A program made the translations under genes and the position numbers. From Hydnum rufescens UP504 (Eukaryota; Basidiomycota; Agaricomycetes; Cantharellales; Hydnaceae), in contig MU128909.1 in assembly GCA_014904985.1 (NCBI GenBank), positions 494,235-558,234 of the forward strand: a DNA stretch of 64,000 nucleotides, given 5' to 3'. This document shows, piece after piece, positions 32,856 to 45,113 of this stretch. Positions within the stretch are counted from its first letter, which is position 1, and each line of letters opens with the position of its first letter. Under the pieces are notes generated by a model that was given only the letters and a program-made list of their open reading frames with translations, was not told the origin of the DNA and ran no database searches.

Positions 32856-35800
32856 ATGTCCGTAACAAAGACTCATACGTCTCTCCACACCACGGCACAC
32901 AATGCCGTCGCGTCCGTTCCTAAGTCCCATGTATTGGCAGGGGTACAGGACGCGTATTGGAGCGATGATGATGCGGTATGGAACTTCTTGCTGCCGTGCC
33001 TTGGCACTCTTTAATCGCTCTCTCACAGGAGGACGCCGATTGCCCCCTTTGCTTGGAGGAGATGGATCTGTCGGACATCAACTTTAAGCCTTGTCCTTGT
33101 GGATATCAGGTTCGGGCGCTCATTGTCTATCCCACCCACGAGCGTACTCATTGGAGCGCCCACTAGATACTGTCGATTCTGCTGGCACCACATCAAGGAG
33201 AACTTGAATGGTCGTTGCCCTGCTTGCCGCAGGGAGTACACTGAGGAAGCGGTAGAGTTTAAGCCAATTAGCCCTGAAGAGTCAGTCTTGTTTATCCTGC
33301 AGCCATTCCTGCGCTGACTCCCTTTCCTCGCTATGATTAGTCAGAAGCGGCTGAACCAGCAAAGGCGCCTTCGCGACCGCGAACGCAAGGAGCTTGAGAA
33401 CTCTGAAGCGCAGCCATCTTGTCAACGTGAGGGTAGTACAGCGCAACCTTGTGTATGTGACTGGGCTAGGTTCGCGTTTCGCCAAAGAAGAGGTATTTTC
33501 CGTTTTTTTTTTCCTTCGACTCAGACAACAGGACCAACCTAGCTCCTAGCTTATACCGTCCCTCCGGTCCACTGAGTATTTTGGCAAGTATGGCAAGATC
33601 TCAAAGATAGTACTGGTAAAGCGAACTGCATCAGCTTCTCGTGCGTCGGTGGTCGGTTTATATATTACGTATCATCGGCGGGAAGACGCTGCTCGGGCGA
33701 TTGCCGCCGTTGATGGCACGGCTTCACCTGGCGGTGATGGCGACATAGTCAGAGCTAGCTATGGGACGACCAAATACTGCATGACCTTCCTTCGTGGTGT
33801 CGCTTGCACGACTCAGGGCTGTCTGGACTTTCATGAGTGGGGGGATGACAAAGACTGCTTCACAAAAGAAGACTTATCTACATTGTGAGTTAGACCTATT
33901 ACTTTCATCTTGCCATTCCCCCTGATCTTTGCACTCTCCCAGGAAACATGCCTTGAAGGATACTGAGAATCATCAGAGAATGATTTTGGAAACTCGGAAA
34001 CAGGAAGAGACCGATGGTCAGTTCGCGGACTCGGATTCCCCACCTCTTGAAAGCGCTAAATCAGAGTCAGTTTCCGCCCTGCCTGCGACAGCATCGTGGG
34101 GACAGAAAGGAGGTACACCTGTGACGGTCGCTGCTTCGCCGACGCCTTTACCCGCTGTGGGTGCTCCAAATGGGAGAGCGACGAAGACAAATGGTCGACA
34201 TAGGGATCCCGTCCCATCTGCAGCAGCCAGCACTAGTGCGCCTAGGTCCATGGACAGTACAGCTCGATTGCCAAATACACGTTCCCGACCCTCGGAACGG
34301 CGAACTGGTGCCCAAATTGCTTCAAGTTCCCGGCCGTCTACGCCGGGGATTGCGTCATTACCCCCTAGACCAACCACAGCGGCAGACCTGGCACAGGCTC
34401 ATACCCAACCGAAAGCCTCCGCTCAGCAGGATCCATCATCCCTCACCTCCCCCAAATTGGCTAGTTCGAAGCCTGCTAAGCCGCTCGGCGGGTCTTCACA
34501 TTCCCGCAAACCGAAGTCAGTCGAAAAAGTCCCCGCTCTCGATGACGAGCCGCTTGCCGAAGAGCGTGAAGCTACATCAACAGCACCCGCACTGCGCGTG
34601 CGGGATCTTCACTCCGAGCCTGTGCCGCCATTGTCCCCCTCATCTACGGTCGCCGACAGTATATCATCGAATCAAACCCCACCACCTGGTCTTCCTCTTT
34701 TGAGTGTAGGCGGTCAATCTACGTATCAACTATCCAACCAAGCGAAAGCACTCATGGAGGACGTTCTTAATCGCCGGAGTTCAGCAAATGCAGACGCCTT
34801 CGAGAGTCCATTTCCGGACTTCGACCGGACATTGTCAAATCTTGGTGATGGATCGTTTAGCTTCAATCTCAGTGTGGACCCGAAGCTTGCAGCTGGAGTA
34901 CAGGAGGCATCTGTAGATATCGTGCCGGCAAGTCCAATGGGTTCCGGGATCTTTGATCCATTTTCCAATAGCGGGATGCCCCTCTCTCAGTTTGGTCAGC
35001 TTGCTTACCCTCCCCCAGGCATCGTGCCACGTCATACACCATCATCTACATCATTCCCCCACTCTCCATTATCCAGTGTTGCTGAAGAGTCGAAACCTTC
35101 GAGGGGTTCACTCCCCGTTAACTCTGCGTATGCTGGCTCCTTCAATCCATTTGCTGAGTCCAACCAGTCAACGGCAAGTCAGAGCCCAGTGCAACGCACC
35201 CAGCCTTCGCCACTAGATGACGATCCTCTTCGTCGGGGATCAAGATTTGGTTTCGCTCGGAAAGAGTCCTCCAGTACTAATTCTGTCAATAACGGCTTAT
35301 CTGCCTCAGCAAACTCGTCTCCACTGCGATATAACGACACACTACCTTTGACCCCACTCTACACTCCCTCTGATGTAGTCTCGCCTAAACCACAACTGCA
35401 GCAGCCTCCAGCTTGGGCCTATCAGCGTCAACAACAAGAGTACAATTTGAATGGATACGAGAAACCCAGCCCGCGGAGTCAGTTCCAGAATTACAATGCT
35501 CCTCAACAATCTTTCGCTCCGTTTGGCGCTGCGATGGCGTCAGATGGATCAATTAACTTAAAGGATATCTTGGCCCCGGAAATCGACATATGGACGTCCC
35601 TCACCCCCGTGGTATGGTACATCCAACTACAATATCCTGATTATCCCTGACCCGATCTTCAGATCATCCGCACCCACAGCAAGACTACCCAAATCAGGGT
35701 TTTGTCGACCCAGCCATTATGTCCGTGAGGATGAGTTATGAAAGCTCATATCCGATGACCACCGCTAGTCATATGAATACTGCACATCAATCTTTCAGCG

Positions 35801-37565
35801 GTCCTCCTGGTCTCACTCCCTCAAGTGTAAACTCGGTCGATACCACGCAGTATAACCTGCGTACGCACTCTAGTGGAAACTCTGTGCGGCAAACATCGCC
35901 CCCTAACCCTGCGCACGGTGAGTCCTCCTTTAGCTCAGAGGGGGTTCGGGGCCGAGTACCAAGTCTCTCTCATTCAAAGCGCGACATTTCTATCCTTTTT
36001 GAATCTACGTCGTTGACCGTATCGGATGATGTATGTGATTCATCTCCTGAAATACATCAGTCGTCAACGTCATCCAGATCCTTTCCCCGTACCTCCTCTG
36101 AGCTCTCAGCCCCTTCTGTGCGCGCTTACTGATATCCTGTTCCATAGCTTCTGCGTTTATCCCTTCCACAATCGCTTCTCCTGTCCTTTACACTTCTGAT
36201 TTCCCCGCTCTGCCCACACCCTCCGCCGAACCACAGTCTCGTCGTGAACACGCCCCACTCATCTTACCCCGTCTCACTACGCCAAAGGCTGAGCCAATCA
36301 CCCAGCTCAAGTCAACTCCAGCGCCTTCTAATCGCACGGTTCATCAGCCCCTACCAAGGGTCCCTTTTCCTCTCCCTGCAAAGCCTATGTTCGATGGAAC
36401 TATTGTTGACAGACCAGATCCCCTTAAGACCGAGAGTCGAGCGAATGGCATTACCGAATCGGTTCTCGAGACGCCCCCTGTTCTAGCTCCCGGCGCACTT
36501 GTTTCATCCCCGATTTCAACCCCAGTATTGACAACTAACTCGACACCGTCCCGCAAGGCATCCCGCAAACTTTCCCCAACCCCCGTACCGCCCCCTCTCG
36601 TTGTAGAGCAGGAGCCCCTGCTTTCCCGTAAGGCACGCAAGAACAAGCCCACCGGGCGACCTGTGAAGGCGCCCAAGGAAAAGGAAAAACCGAAGGAAGT
36701 TGGTGGTGTCGTGACAGTTGCAACGAACGGACCCTCTTCAACCCGCGAGCTTTCTTCATCTGGTTCAGAAGTCCTGACTACTGGACCTGGTGAGCCACAA
36801 CTCTCCAGTGGTGTCAGAGAACGAACTGGCTTTGAGCAGTTGGCGCATATCGTTCGCGACCTTCATCTCGACTCTCTGTCGTTTTTTGATCGAACAAGCA
36901 TCAGTCCGAAGACCCAATTGCCTCTCCGCTACGGTCCATTGGTCTACGCACTATCGGCTTTATCCATTGGAGGCGCCGGTGCCTTCTCCAACTCGCTCCC
37001 CGCTGGATCCATAGATTCTGCGGTCACATCGTTCCAACAACTGCTTGAGACGCTTACCCAGACAATCTCGGATCTCTTGCGCCTTTTTCCCCGTGCGACC
37101 TGGAACGATACGGCTTCATTTGATGGTGTCCTTCAGGACATGCTTCGTTCCGAAGACTTCCTCGATGACGTTTCTGTTGCCGATCACGTAGCTGCTTCCA
37201 GCGGGCGAGATGAAGAAGTTGCAGCACTCACGAGAGCACTGGAGAAACGTGCACGCTGGATGGAAGTACAGCTTGCAAAGCTTGAGGAGCTCCATCGCGA
37301 CATTAACCTTGCAGCAGTGAGGGCAATCATGTCATTCAATGATCGGGGCTGGGATCGTTCCAAAGTCCTTCCTCGCAGTAGTGGTTCTCTTGCACGATTC
37401 GATGCGCTCGGGACTGTGGCCGAGGCAGAGGGATCGGTCCGTGACATGACGATTCCAGAACTCGAGGAAGCTCATGCGAAGGCACTGGAGACGGAGACGG
37501 CTGTGGAGGTGGAGCTCACCAAGGCCTTGGAAGCTAATCAGGCCCTCTTGTTGCTGGCTGCTTGA
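32856..37565 (+). CDS. NOT4: NOT4, RING E3 ubiquitin ligase of the CCR4-NOT complex
   Basis: The start at 32856 leads to a C4C4-type RING (DADCPLCLEEMDLSDINFKP, CPCGYQ, then CRFCWHHIKENLNGRCPACR). An IKEL-like basic helix, an RRM with VQRNLVYVTGLGSRFAKEE and KISKIVLVKRTASASR, and a CCCH zinc finger (CMTFLRGVACTTQGCLDFH) followed by DDKDCFTKEDL complete the conserved half. The long C-terminal half is disordered (Ser/Pro/Gln-rich), ending with a helical segment (MEVQLAKLEELHRDINLAAV) at 37565. NOT4 ubiquitinates targets during stalled translation and is tied to mRNA deadenylation. Several frame changes in the C-terminal half (near 33420, 35650 and 36130) are introns or single-base errors. The architecture is diagnostic. 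Confidence 0.92.
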
Positions 37566-39396
37566 GGGACTGCCTGGGTCTAGTTTGTATGATACTATCG
37601 CTCAATCAATCCTATGTTCCCCTAGTGCCTCGACGCGAATGCAAATAGTTAGACTCCATGGGTGCGGGCTAGGATGCTTTGTTGGCTCCCCGTATGTGGT
37701 CTTATGCGGACGGAGTTTTTGTGGAGGTGAGGAAATCCTCAAAGAACATGATAACGATGTTCTTGAGAGTCGTTTGGAGTCTGTACACTATGTAACCAGC
37801 TTTCACTTTTTGCAAACCGCCATGCTCTATGTAGAAAGGGAAACGACCTGATAGTCCAAGTCAAGTACCATACCCCCAGTGTAGGGGCGCGTTCTTTGCC
37901 GCTGGTGTGATTGCTGACCATGTCTTTTCCAAAGACCCGAGGATCCACCTGAGGCCACAGTATCCCCAGTTATCAATTAACCGCCCAGACTTCTTCCGGG
38001 AAGAAACTCCTGGGTTGGCTTCCCCCAAATCTAGGAATTCGAAAACACCTCTGTTTGCAGAGGTCAAGAGGTCTAATTGATTTGTATTGGCTGGGGGAGA
38101 GATACACTCGACGACCTGTTCGAATCTTGTATCTGCGGCGCAAGTAATACCATTCGACTAGATTCGCCTGGGATTAGACGAGTCGGTTGGGAAGACCGGA
38201 AGAAGGCATGGCAAAGCTGGCTTGAGCGTCTTCAGTGCCGGTAGAAGTCATATGGAGAACGGCCATTCGATGCCCAAAAAGCTGGCACTACATGACCACG
38301 ATGACCCATGACCTTGTCTCAGCAAATCCCCCGAACAGTCCCACTAGAGCTGGGGGTTCAATACTGTGCATTGGTGCGGGAGGTGGCTGTCCAGTGCCCA
38401 TGTAGGGCCAGTATTCGGATTAAGGCTTATACAATAATATTAACAGGGTGCTTTGTAAGTTTGTACCATAAGCGGCCCGAGGCTGTGTTGCGCTGAGGGG
38501 TGTTATTAGGTTTACTGGCTCGGTCTTTGCCATCGAATGTTTTTTGCTACCTCTGAACACCTGCCTCAAAAAATAATGACAACGATGGCGATCGGAGATT
38601 ATGACAGTGACGTGGTTGCCGTCGTCCTCGCCAGTCTATGACCCCGCCCAAACCAGGAACGGGGGAACAAAACTGATGTCCACAAAGAAGTACACCACAC
38701 CCAGCAATGCTGGGGTGGTGAGAGGGTAAGTGAGCCTCTTTCTTGTGCAAAAAGGGCAGCTTATAGCTGCCCTTTTGTACTCCTTTATTTCTTTACTGAT
38801 AAATCAATCTCCTTTACAATAGGGACATCGTTATTGACCGCATATGCAAAAGTACACCCCCAGTCCTTTCTTCTAGTCATGCAAAAGGAGCTGTGAGAGC
38901 TGCTCTTTTTGTGCGGCTGTTAATTCTTAACTAATGTATTCCTTATTCTAGGTCACTCAAATGAAAACCAGCCCGAAAACCCCATGAATCCCTTTACCAG
39001 TACTCATGTACGAGCCCCGTGCCTCAATGCCCAGATCACATACTGTGTGTATGCCTAGATAGATTTTTTGTATTTATTCTACTCCAAATTCAATTTTTCT
39101 CATGTTGGGGTGGGGTCCCTTGCCTGGTCTTGCCAAACCCAAAATTGTGCCTCTTCCTGGCTAAGTAGCTTTCCCTTAATTTGTGTGGTCCCCCATTGCT
39201 CCCTCAAAGAAATGACTTAGGACTGATGTCACCAGTCTGCAGAAATTGAAATTGAATATCTGATTTAATTTGTTTCAGGATGTTGCCCAAAGTCCTCAAC
39301 TTGTGTTGCTCTTGGGGCAACTCCCGAGTGGAGGCAATCAATGATGATCTACATAGCCCCATATCTAGATCTCACTTACCTGCTGCAAACATAGTG
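37566..39396. other. gene-poor interval, possible transposon remnant
   Basis: 1.8 kb with no recognisable protein. From about 38750 it becomes AT-richer and contains a perfect hairpin and a second imperfect one (38880-38912). It may be an old long terminal repeat or MITE, but no target-site duplication or terminal pair was identified. Confidence 0.4.
38750..38776. repeat. perfect 12-bp inverted repeat with 3-nt loop
   Basis: Arms AAAAGGGCAGCT (38750-38761) and AGCTGCCCTTTT (38765-38776) are exact reverse complements around TAT. A related imperfect copy of the same AAAAGG..AGCTG motif occurs near 38882-38912. The run of T after the stem resembles a terminator, but no transcript ending here is known. 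Confidence 0.8.
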
Positions 39397-40662
39397 ATGG
39401 CTACTGCACCCCTACACACTCAATATCCCTCGCGTTCAGATCCATCCACCAAAATCCGGCTCTCCATCCTCGCAGCAGCGATGGTGGATGCCCTCGGTGG
39501 GCCTGCGGAATTCCACAGGCGCTTCTCCTTCCCGCTCGTCACTTCGATGATCCCGAACAGGAATTTCCACCTCCCCCCGGGCGTATGGACAGACGATACG
39601 TCTATGGCCCTTTGTCTAGCTCGTTCGCTCGCAACATATACCGCCCCACATTCTTCTTCTGATGCGACGCCGCCGACCAAAGGAGGATTTGACGAGAAAG
39701 ATCAATTGGATGCCTATGCAAACTGGAAATCCAGGGGCATTCTGTCTGCTATTGGCACTTGCTTTGATATCGGCGGCACCATCAACCGCGCGCTGCACAT
39801 CTACAAAGATAACCCGCCTGATCAACGCAACGGAGCCCAACGGGCCATGCGAAAGATCCGTGAGGCGCTGAGTGGTGAGATTTGTGCCGGAAACGGCAGC
39901 CTTATGCGCGTCCTCCCAGTGGGTTTGACATATTGGGGAGACGAGGAGGCGGCGAAGGAATATGCGAGACGGAGCAGCACGACCACCCACCCGAACCCGA
40001 TGTGTCAGGAGGCGTGTGCGGTGTGGACGGGCGCGATCGCGAGGATCATGCAGGAAGCAGGTCCGAAGGGCACTGGAAACTTCACAAAGCTGGATGTAGT
40101 CAAGTACTTCGCAACCTTCCCGTATACGAACGCTAAACTCCGTGCAGCGTTGGCGTTACCAGAAGATGACCTTGGTGCCACACTTGCAGAGCTTCCTGGG
40201 GCGTCCGTCCTGGACCCTGTAGTGGCTGAAGAAGCATCTTATCGTGACCGCCATCCGATTTTGCGGTTGATCACGAAGACAGAGAGTTCCGACAAGAAGG
40301 AGGAATTCTCAAAGGCCATCCCAAGTGAAGAGGAACTTCCCTCGTCTGGCTACGTCCTCCACACGGTCGTTGCAGCTCTGTATTGTTTCCTGGCTACAGA
40401 GACTTTCGAAGAGGGGGCCATCCTGGCCGCGAATCTTGGCGATGATGCGGATACGACTGGCACAGTGTATGCTGGATTGGCAGGCTGTTGGTATGCCAGT
40501 GAGGATGTCCAGGGTGGGCAGGGGATGTTTTGGACGGAGAGGGTGCGCGAATGGAAGGGCAAGCTGGTCGCGAGGGATTTGGTGGAGGAGGTAGCGGAGG
40601 AGCTTGTGGCGTTCTCGGCAAGCCTTGAAGCCAACAAGCTAGGAGCAACTAGTCAAACATGA
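39397..40662 (+). CDS. ADP-ribosylglycohydrolase family protein
   Basis: One uninterrupted 421-codon frame from MATAPLHTQYPSRSDPSTKI. An upstream in-frame ATG at 39280 is less likely because the extra segment has no family similarity. Signatures: IRLSILAAAMVDALGGPAEF, PPGVWTDDTSMALCLARSLA (metal-binding TDD), AGNGSLMRVLPVGL, ARRSSTTTHPNPMCQEACAV and LGDDADTTGTVYAGLAGCWY (metal-binding GDDADT). These are the dinuclear-Mg sites of the ARH/DraG fold, which removes ADP-ribose from proteins or other acceptors. No signal peptide is seen. Unlike most neighbours it has no intron or frame break. The substrate cannot be told. A relic of a related gene lies at about 50960-51190. Confidence 0.92.
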   Translation: MATAPLHTQYPSRSDPSTKIRLSILAAAMVDALGGPAEFHRRFSFPLVTSMIPNRNFHLPPGVWTDDTSMALCLARSLATYTAPHSSSDATPPTKGGFDEKDQLDAYANWKSRGILSAIGTCFDIGGTINRALHIYKDNPPDQRNGAQRAMRKIREALSGEICAGNGSLMRVLPVGLTYWGDEEAAKEYARRSSTTTHPNPMCQEACAVWTGAIARIMQEAGPKGTGNFTKLDVVKYFATFPYTNAKLRAALALPEDDLGATLAELPGASVLDPVVAEEASYRDRHPILRLITKTESSDKKEEFSKAIPSEEELPSSGYVLHTVVAALYCFLATETFEEGAILAANLGDDADTTGTVYAGLAGCWYASEDVQGGQGMFWTERVREWKGKLVARDLVEEVAEELVAFSASLEANKLGATSQT

Positions 40663-41871
40663 TCGAACTGAGCTTTTTCGTAGTCATTGGAGTACTGAGG
40701 AAATACGAATGTCACGAGAACCTGCGAGGATGCATTGGGAATAGAACGATGAAGGAGACCCAGTCCTGCGCATAGCACGACGGCATATTCAAGTTCGGGG
40801 TACGCTTCACCCGTAAAGAATTTCTGATCCATCGAATACTTCACAAGTGTGTGACCACCCAAAATAGTGGAGTATTATTGCGAGGGTGGCACGAGTGGGA
40901 GCGTACATTATTAGCTTGTCACCGCATGCTTCATGTTTACACTGGCGTAGGATAATCGAAGATAATACAACTATTCCATTATAAATCGTCAACGGCCAAC
41001 ATATCCATGGATACATGCCGAGAAACTCTCCCTGTGATACAAAATTAACAACTAAGAAAAGGCGTGGCCAAATTGTAATCATACAGTGAGCATTGGAAGC
41101 CTGAGAGCTTCGGACTAATCTTACAACCAGGATCATGGAAGCGGGTGAACGACCCAAGAGACCGGCATCCGTGAACCATGTTAAAAAAAAAAGTACAGCA
41201 ATAAAATGAGACGAAGGAAATGTTGTGCTGTGGCACGGTCCACGTGCTTACGACATGGGCACGAAAGTGAAAGAGGACCTGCTTCTCATTTGACCTCCAC
41301 TGCATGAGGTCCGTTGATGTGTCGAACACGCGGCACTGGGTACTCGCCCCGCGAATGACCGATGGACCGCAAAAGGGTGTAGGATAAGAGAAAAGATGGG
41401 CTTAAAAGATATAGGACCGCATAGTTATGACGGCAAAAGCAGTGGTGGGTGGAATGGAGGTTTAAGGAAAGGTAGGATGTGGAAAAGATCCTCATGGAGA
41501 TCCAGGCCTCATGCACCGAGCAACTCGCAGGAGTGGCGGCGGGCCGCAGAGGCTTAGCGATACACTACAGAATAGGAAGGGTAACGGCAGTCGACAGTTA
41601 TCACCACAAACTGGCGAACGAAAATTATAAAGGAGAGAGACACGTAAAGGCGGAATTTATGATAGACTTGAAAGATCCGAATAAGAGGAAGAACAGTATC
41701 AGTCTCATCCTTTATGGGAATTGTTGAAGGGTCCTCACCGCTGATATAGAAAAGCGACGAAACAATTTGCTTCGGAACTGGTATAGTGAAATACAAGGCC
41801 CATGAAGAACCGACGTAAGAAGAGCTGATATATGCACAATGCAAGGACTCGGGAGCCACAATTCCTCACAA
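40663..41871. other. intergenic, convergent 3' ends
   Basis: Between the ADP-ribosylglycohydrolase stop and the transcription-factor stop. Only short frames of AT-rich sequence; no gene is supported. Confidence 0.5.
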
Positions 41872-44800
41872 TCATGAAGGGGACCATCCATGTCCTGTGC
41901 TGCTCCCGGGATCCTGGAGGCCAGGGTGATTGGGGGCGAATTGATCCGAGCACTGATGATAGTTCTCATCCATCCCAGGGGGCTGCAGCGCCACGTCCCG
42001 CAGAAACGAAAGGTTCCCCTCGAAAGTCGGTTGGACGGAGCGCATCTGGACGTCGGGCGCCCAAGGCGTGCTGGCAGAGACCGATGAGATTTGATGTGGC
42101 CACATGTAGCCAAATGACGAAGAGGATTGGGGGTTTCCAGGGAAGGACCAGAGGTACAAATTCTGTGTGGGCATAGGCGTCGGACCAGGGGGGGCAGATG
42201 TGTTGCCTCCGGTCCTCGTGGGCTGCTCTCGCTCTTGTTGCTCATGGGCTACGAGGTTAAAGGCCTCACTATGATCAGTGGGAGTATGGTTATTGGGGAA
42301 TGGAATGGAAGGTGCTTGATAATCTTCAGTCGGCGAATTCATGTCGCCCATGGATATGTTTGATTGGGGATCGAGATGGTCCAGGTACGAGGGGGGCTCA
42401 AGAGGCGCTCGAAACTCGCCTACCGGATGCCTGAAGTCATTCAAGTTTGTCACAGGCGCAGATGAGGGAATCTCTGAAGATCTATTCAGGGGCGCATCAT
42501 TAGCACGGGACAGACAGAACACACAAGATAGTGGAAAGTATCACCTCGTAGGGGGGGGATAGGGTGGGGGATCGTATACCCGGACAACAAGCGGAGGACG
42601 AAGAGCGCTCATATTCTGCAGCGCTGGTTGTTCGCCCCCCAGTAACAATCCCTCTAGTATATTTGCCATGACACTACCAGAAACCCACGATTCCCCCATC
42701 TCCCTGAGTATTCTCACGCACTCTTGGAAGCCCTCTTTCGCTTTCCTCGCCCTAGCAGGTTCATTAGGCCCGCTGGCGACGATGGTGAGGAAATGGGTCT
42801 TCCCGGTAGTATAAGCAATTTGGACGGCAGTCACGTTACTGAGGCGTAACGTGTACAGACGACGATATGTGCCGAAGAGAGCCACGATAAGCGTTGCGGA
42901 AGCTGGACATGTCTTCTTCGCTTGTTCCCGCAACCTCAAGAAAGCAGGATCGGAGCACCTGGTGGACCTCCCATTCAAGGGGGGCTCGCCCGGGGACTGA
43001 AATTTCGTGTCTGGCCTGAAGAACGGCCGCAGGAGAAGGATAAGAAGCCAGTGATATGCCAAGTTCAGCATGAATACTTCCGGGGGAGCCGAGCACGCAG
43101 ACAAGCCTTTCGAAGAGATATGAAGGTTTTTGGGGAGCGCGCGTTCCCATTGGATAAGAGCAGCCCTGGAGTACATAGGGCAATTCGTGATTACGACTTC
43201 TATGATCGAAAGGATCGACGTACTGTAGTTCAACGACTTTCTTAAAATCGATACTGCGACGCGACCCAGGGGTCATGCAGTAGACCACGTCCATGATGGA
43301 AGAGGAAATCTTCATTAATTTCACCTGCCACAGAAAGTTGACAGACATATCAGAGTCCCTAGAGACTAACGTTGTGTTCGTACTGTCCCACCGAGGGACA
43401 GGGTCGACTTGGGGCTCGGGGATATCAAAATGACGGTCTCTGAGCCCTTGATCGCGGCCGACATAAAAGCTCCAACACTTGTCCTGAATGTGGCCGGAGA
43501 CTTCATGAGGTTTATTGTGGCCAGGGTCGATTGCTGAACTAACCTGGCAGAATAGACTCCAAGAGACCCAATTGCGCTCCACCACATCTTGGTTGGACAT
43601 GGCACCATTACGAACCCAGACATTAAGGCCAACTGTTTTTAAAATAGTAGTTGGGGGGGGGACAAATTGATACACTTTCCCGCGATGAACCATGGGCAAA
43701 CAACTCACGAGCTTGTCCCATTCTAACACTGATTCCTACAGATATAGGGTGAGGAATTTAAAAGGAATAAAGCAAGATTACAGGACAAACCAAAGTACAT
43801 GAACCCAAGACCTGAATTGAAGAAAAGAAGATCCATGTCAATCGTATTGATGGACCACATAAACGAGCAGTTGTACCAGTGAACAAATAACTAACCTGGC
43901 TCCGATAGTCCAGAATGGTACGACGACAAAATCCCTAAGCCCTGAACAGTGGCCAACGAGGGTGCCCGACACTCTTCCTCCAAGCGGGACTTGGCATGCT
44001 GGGCGAAGCGGCTGCGGAAGTCGCGGGATCGGAGCCGCGCGTCGTCGCTGTATGCGAGAGCCACGGCGAGGATGGCATTGTGGAAGAGTATGGAGTAATG
44101 TCGGAAGGGTGAGCGGGCGCCAGACCCGGGACTGTTGCATTGCGGAGATATAGCAAGGGCGAAGTCGCGTAGAAAGAGATCAGGAATGACCCGGTAGTTC
44201 CAGCTGCTGTAGTATCGGAAGTATTTTACGAGGACGAGGTCGTGCTCGAGGCGGGAGAGGTTTAACTCGATACCGCTGGGTAGGAACTGGTGCCAGGCTG
44301 ACTTTGATTGCGTGTCCAGAGCGTCTACGTCGCTCGGGCATCCGCAGAGCGAGTACCGTATGTTGATTTTAAGGGGAGATGACAAGGCGGGAAGTGTGCC
44401 TTTCACGCAATACATCTCCTCCCGACTTGGGAGATCCCTGAATGGAGCTGGTCCACCGTAGTATGCTGTCGTTTTATTTTCGATCTGTGGAAGGGGATGG
44501 AATTCGGATAAATGCTTCATGGGACATTGGTCCTCGGGGCGCCCACTCACTACGAGTCTCCCGAAGTAACCAGTCACATCGTCAGTATCAGAAGGTTCCC
44601 CGTCCGAAAGCGGATCATTGTAGCTGGGGCCAGTAGTATCGTCGCCGCCCTCCAAGTCTGTCGAAAGACCATTATCGCGCAGTATTCTCCGGTATCCGCG
44701 GGCCTGTGCTTGGAGGACCTCGATGCGCGTCTCCAGTGCCTCCATTTGGCCATAGGTCGGTGGGAGTCTGTGATCTTGTTGGCCTGACCATTTACACTTC

Positions 44801-45113
44801 AGTTGTGAGTCGGATCACGGACGTTAGTATCATATCAACATGAAGATGATAACAAGCTGGGATCCCGCACTTCGCGCTCTGCACGTAGGCATAATGAACA
44901 AGACCGGCTTGGCTTTTCATTCGTAGCCCGACTTGGTGCTACACCATCACATTTTCGACGTCTACAAACGCGAAAATGCAGAACGGCAGCGAAGTAAATA
45001 TCAGTGAGATGCACCGCACATTGTGTCACGGACCTTTCCCGACACCAACTACAAGAGGTAGGGTTATTCGATCGCGTGGGCTTGGGCTTAGGCTTGGAAG
45101 AATGTTTCGGCAT
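41872..45113 (-). CDS. Zn2Cys6 fungal-specific transcription factor
   Basis: The start at 45113 gives a basic leader (MPKHSSKPKPKPTRSNN). Joining exon 1 and exon 2 over one intron reads CSWCRERRRKCDG and later SCSLCLRAERE, fitting five cysteines of the Zn2Cys6 cluster; the sixth is not placed and probably lies over a splice. Later exons hold a helix (YGQMEALETRIEVLQAQARG, YRRILRD), then the PF04082 domain: FLRDFALAISPQ, YSILFHNAILAVALAYSDD, PSLATVQGLGILSSYHSGL, QDVVERNWVSWSLFCQ, FYVGRDQGLRDRHFDIPEPQ, LAYHWLLILLLRPFFRP. The C-terminus is Pro/Ser/Gln-rich (activation-like). It binds CGG-type DNA sites in the nucleus; target genes unknown. A frame change near 43210-43240 between two domain blocks is an intron or base error. 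Confidence 0.88.

Noticed and set aside
34161..34703. 180-codon plus-strand frame inside NOT4
   Set aside because: It overlaps the disordered region of NOT4 in another frame and has no family signature.
41554..41859. 101-codon minus-strand frame downstream of the transcription factor
   Set aside because: Its composition is like untranslated AT-rich sequence, and it overlaps the 3' region of the gene.
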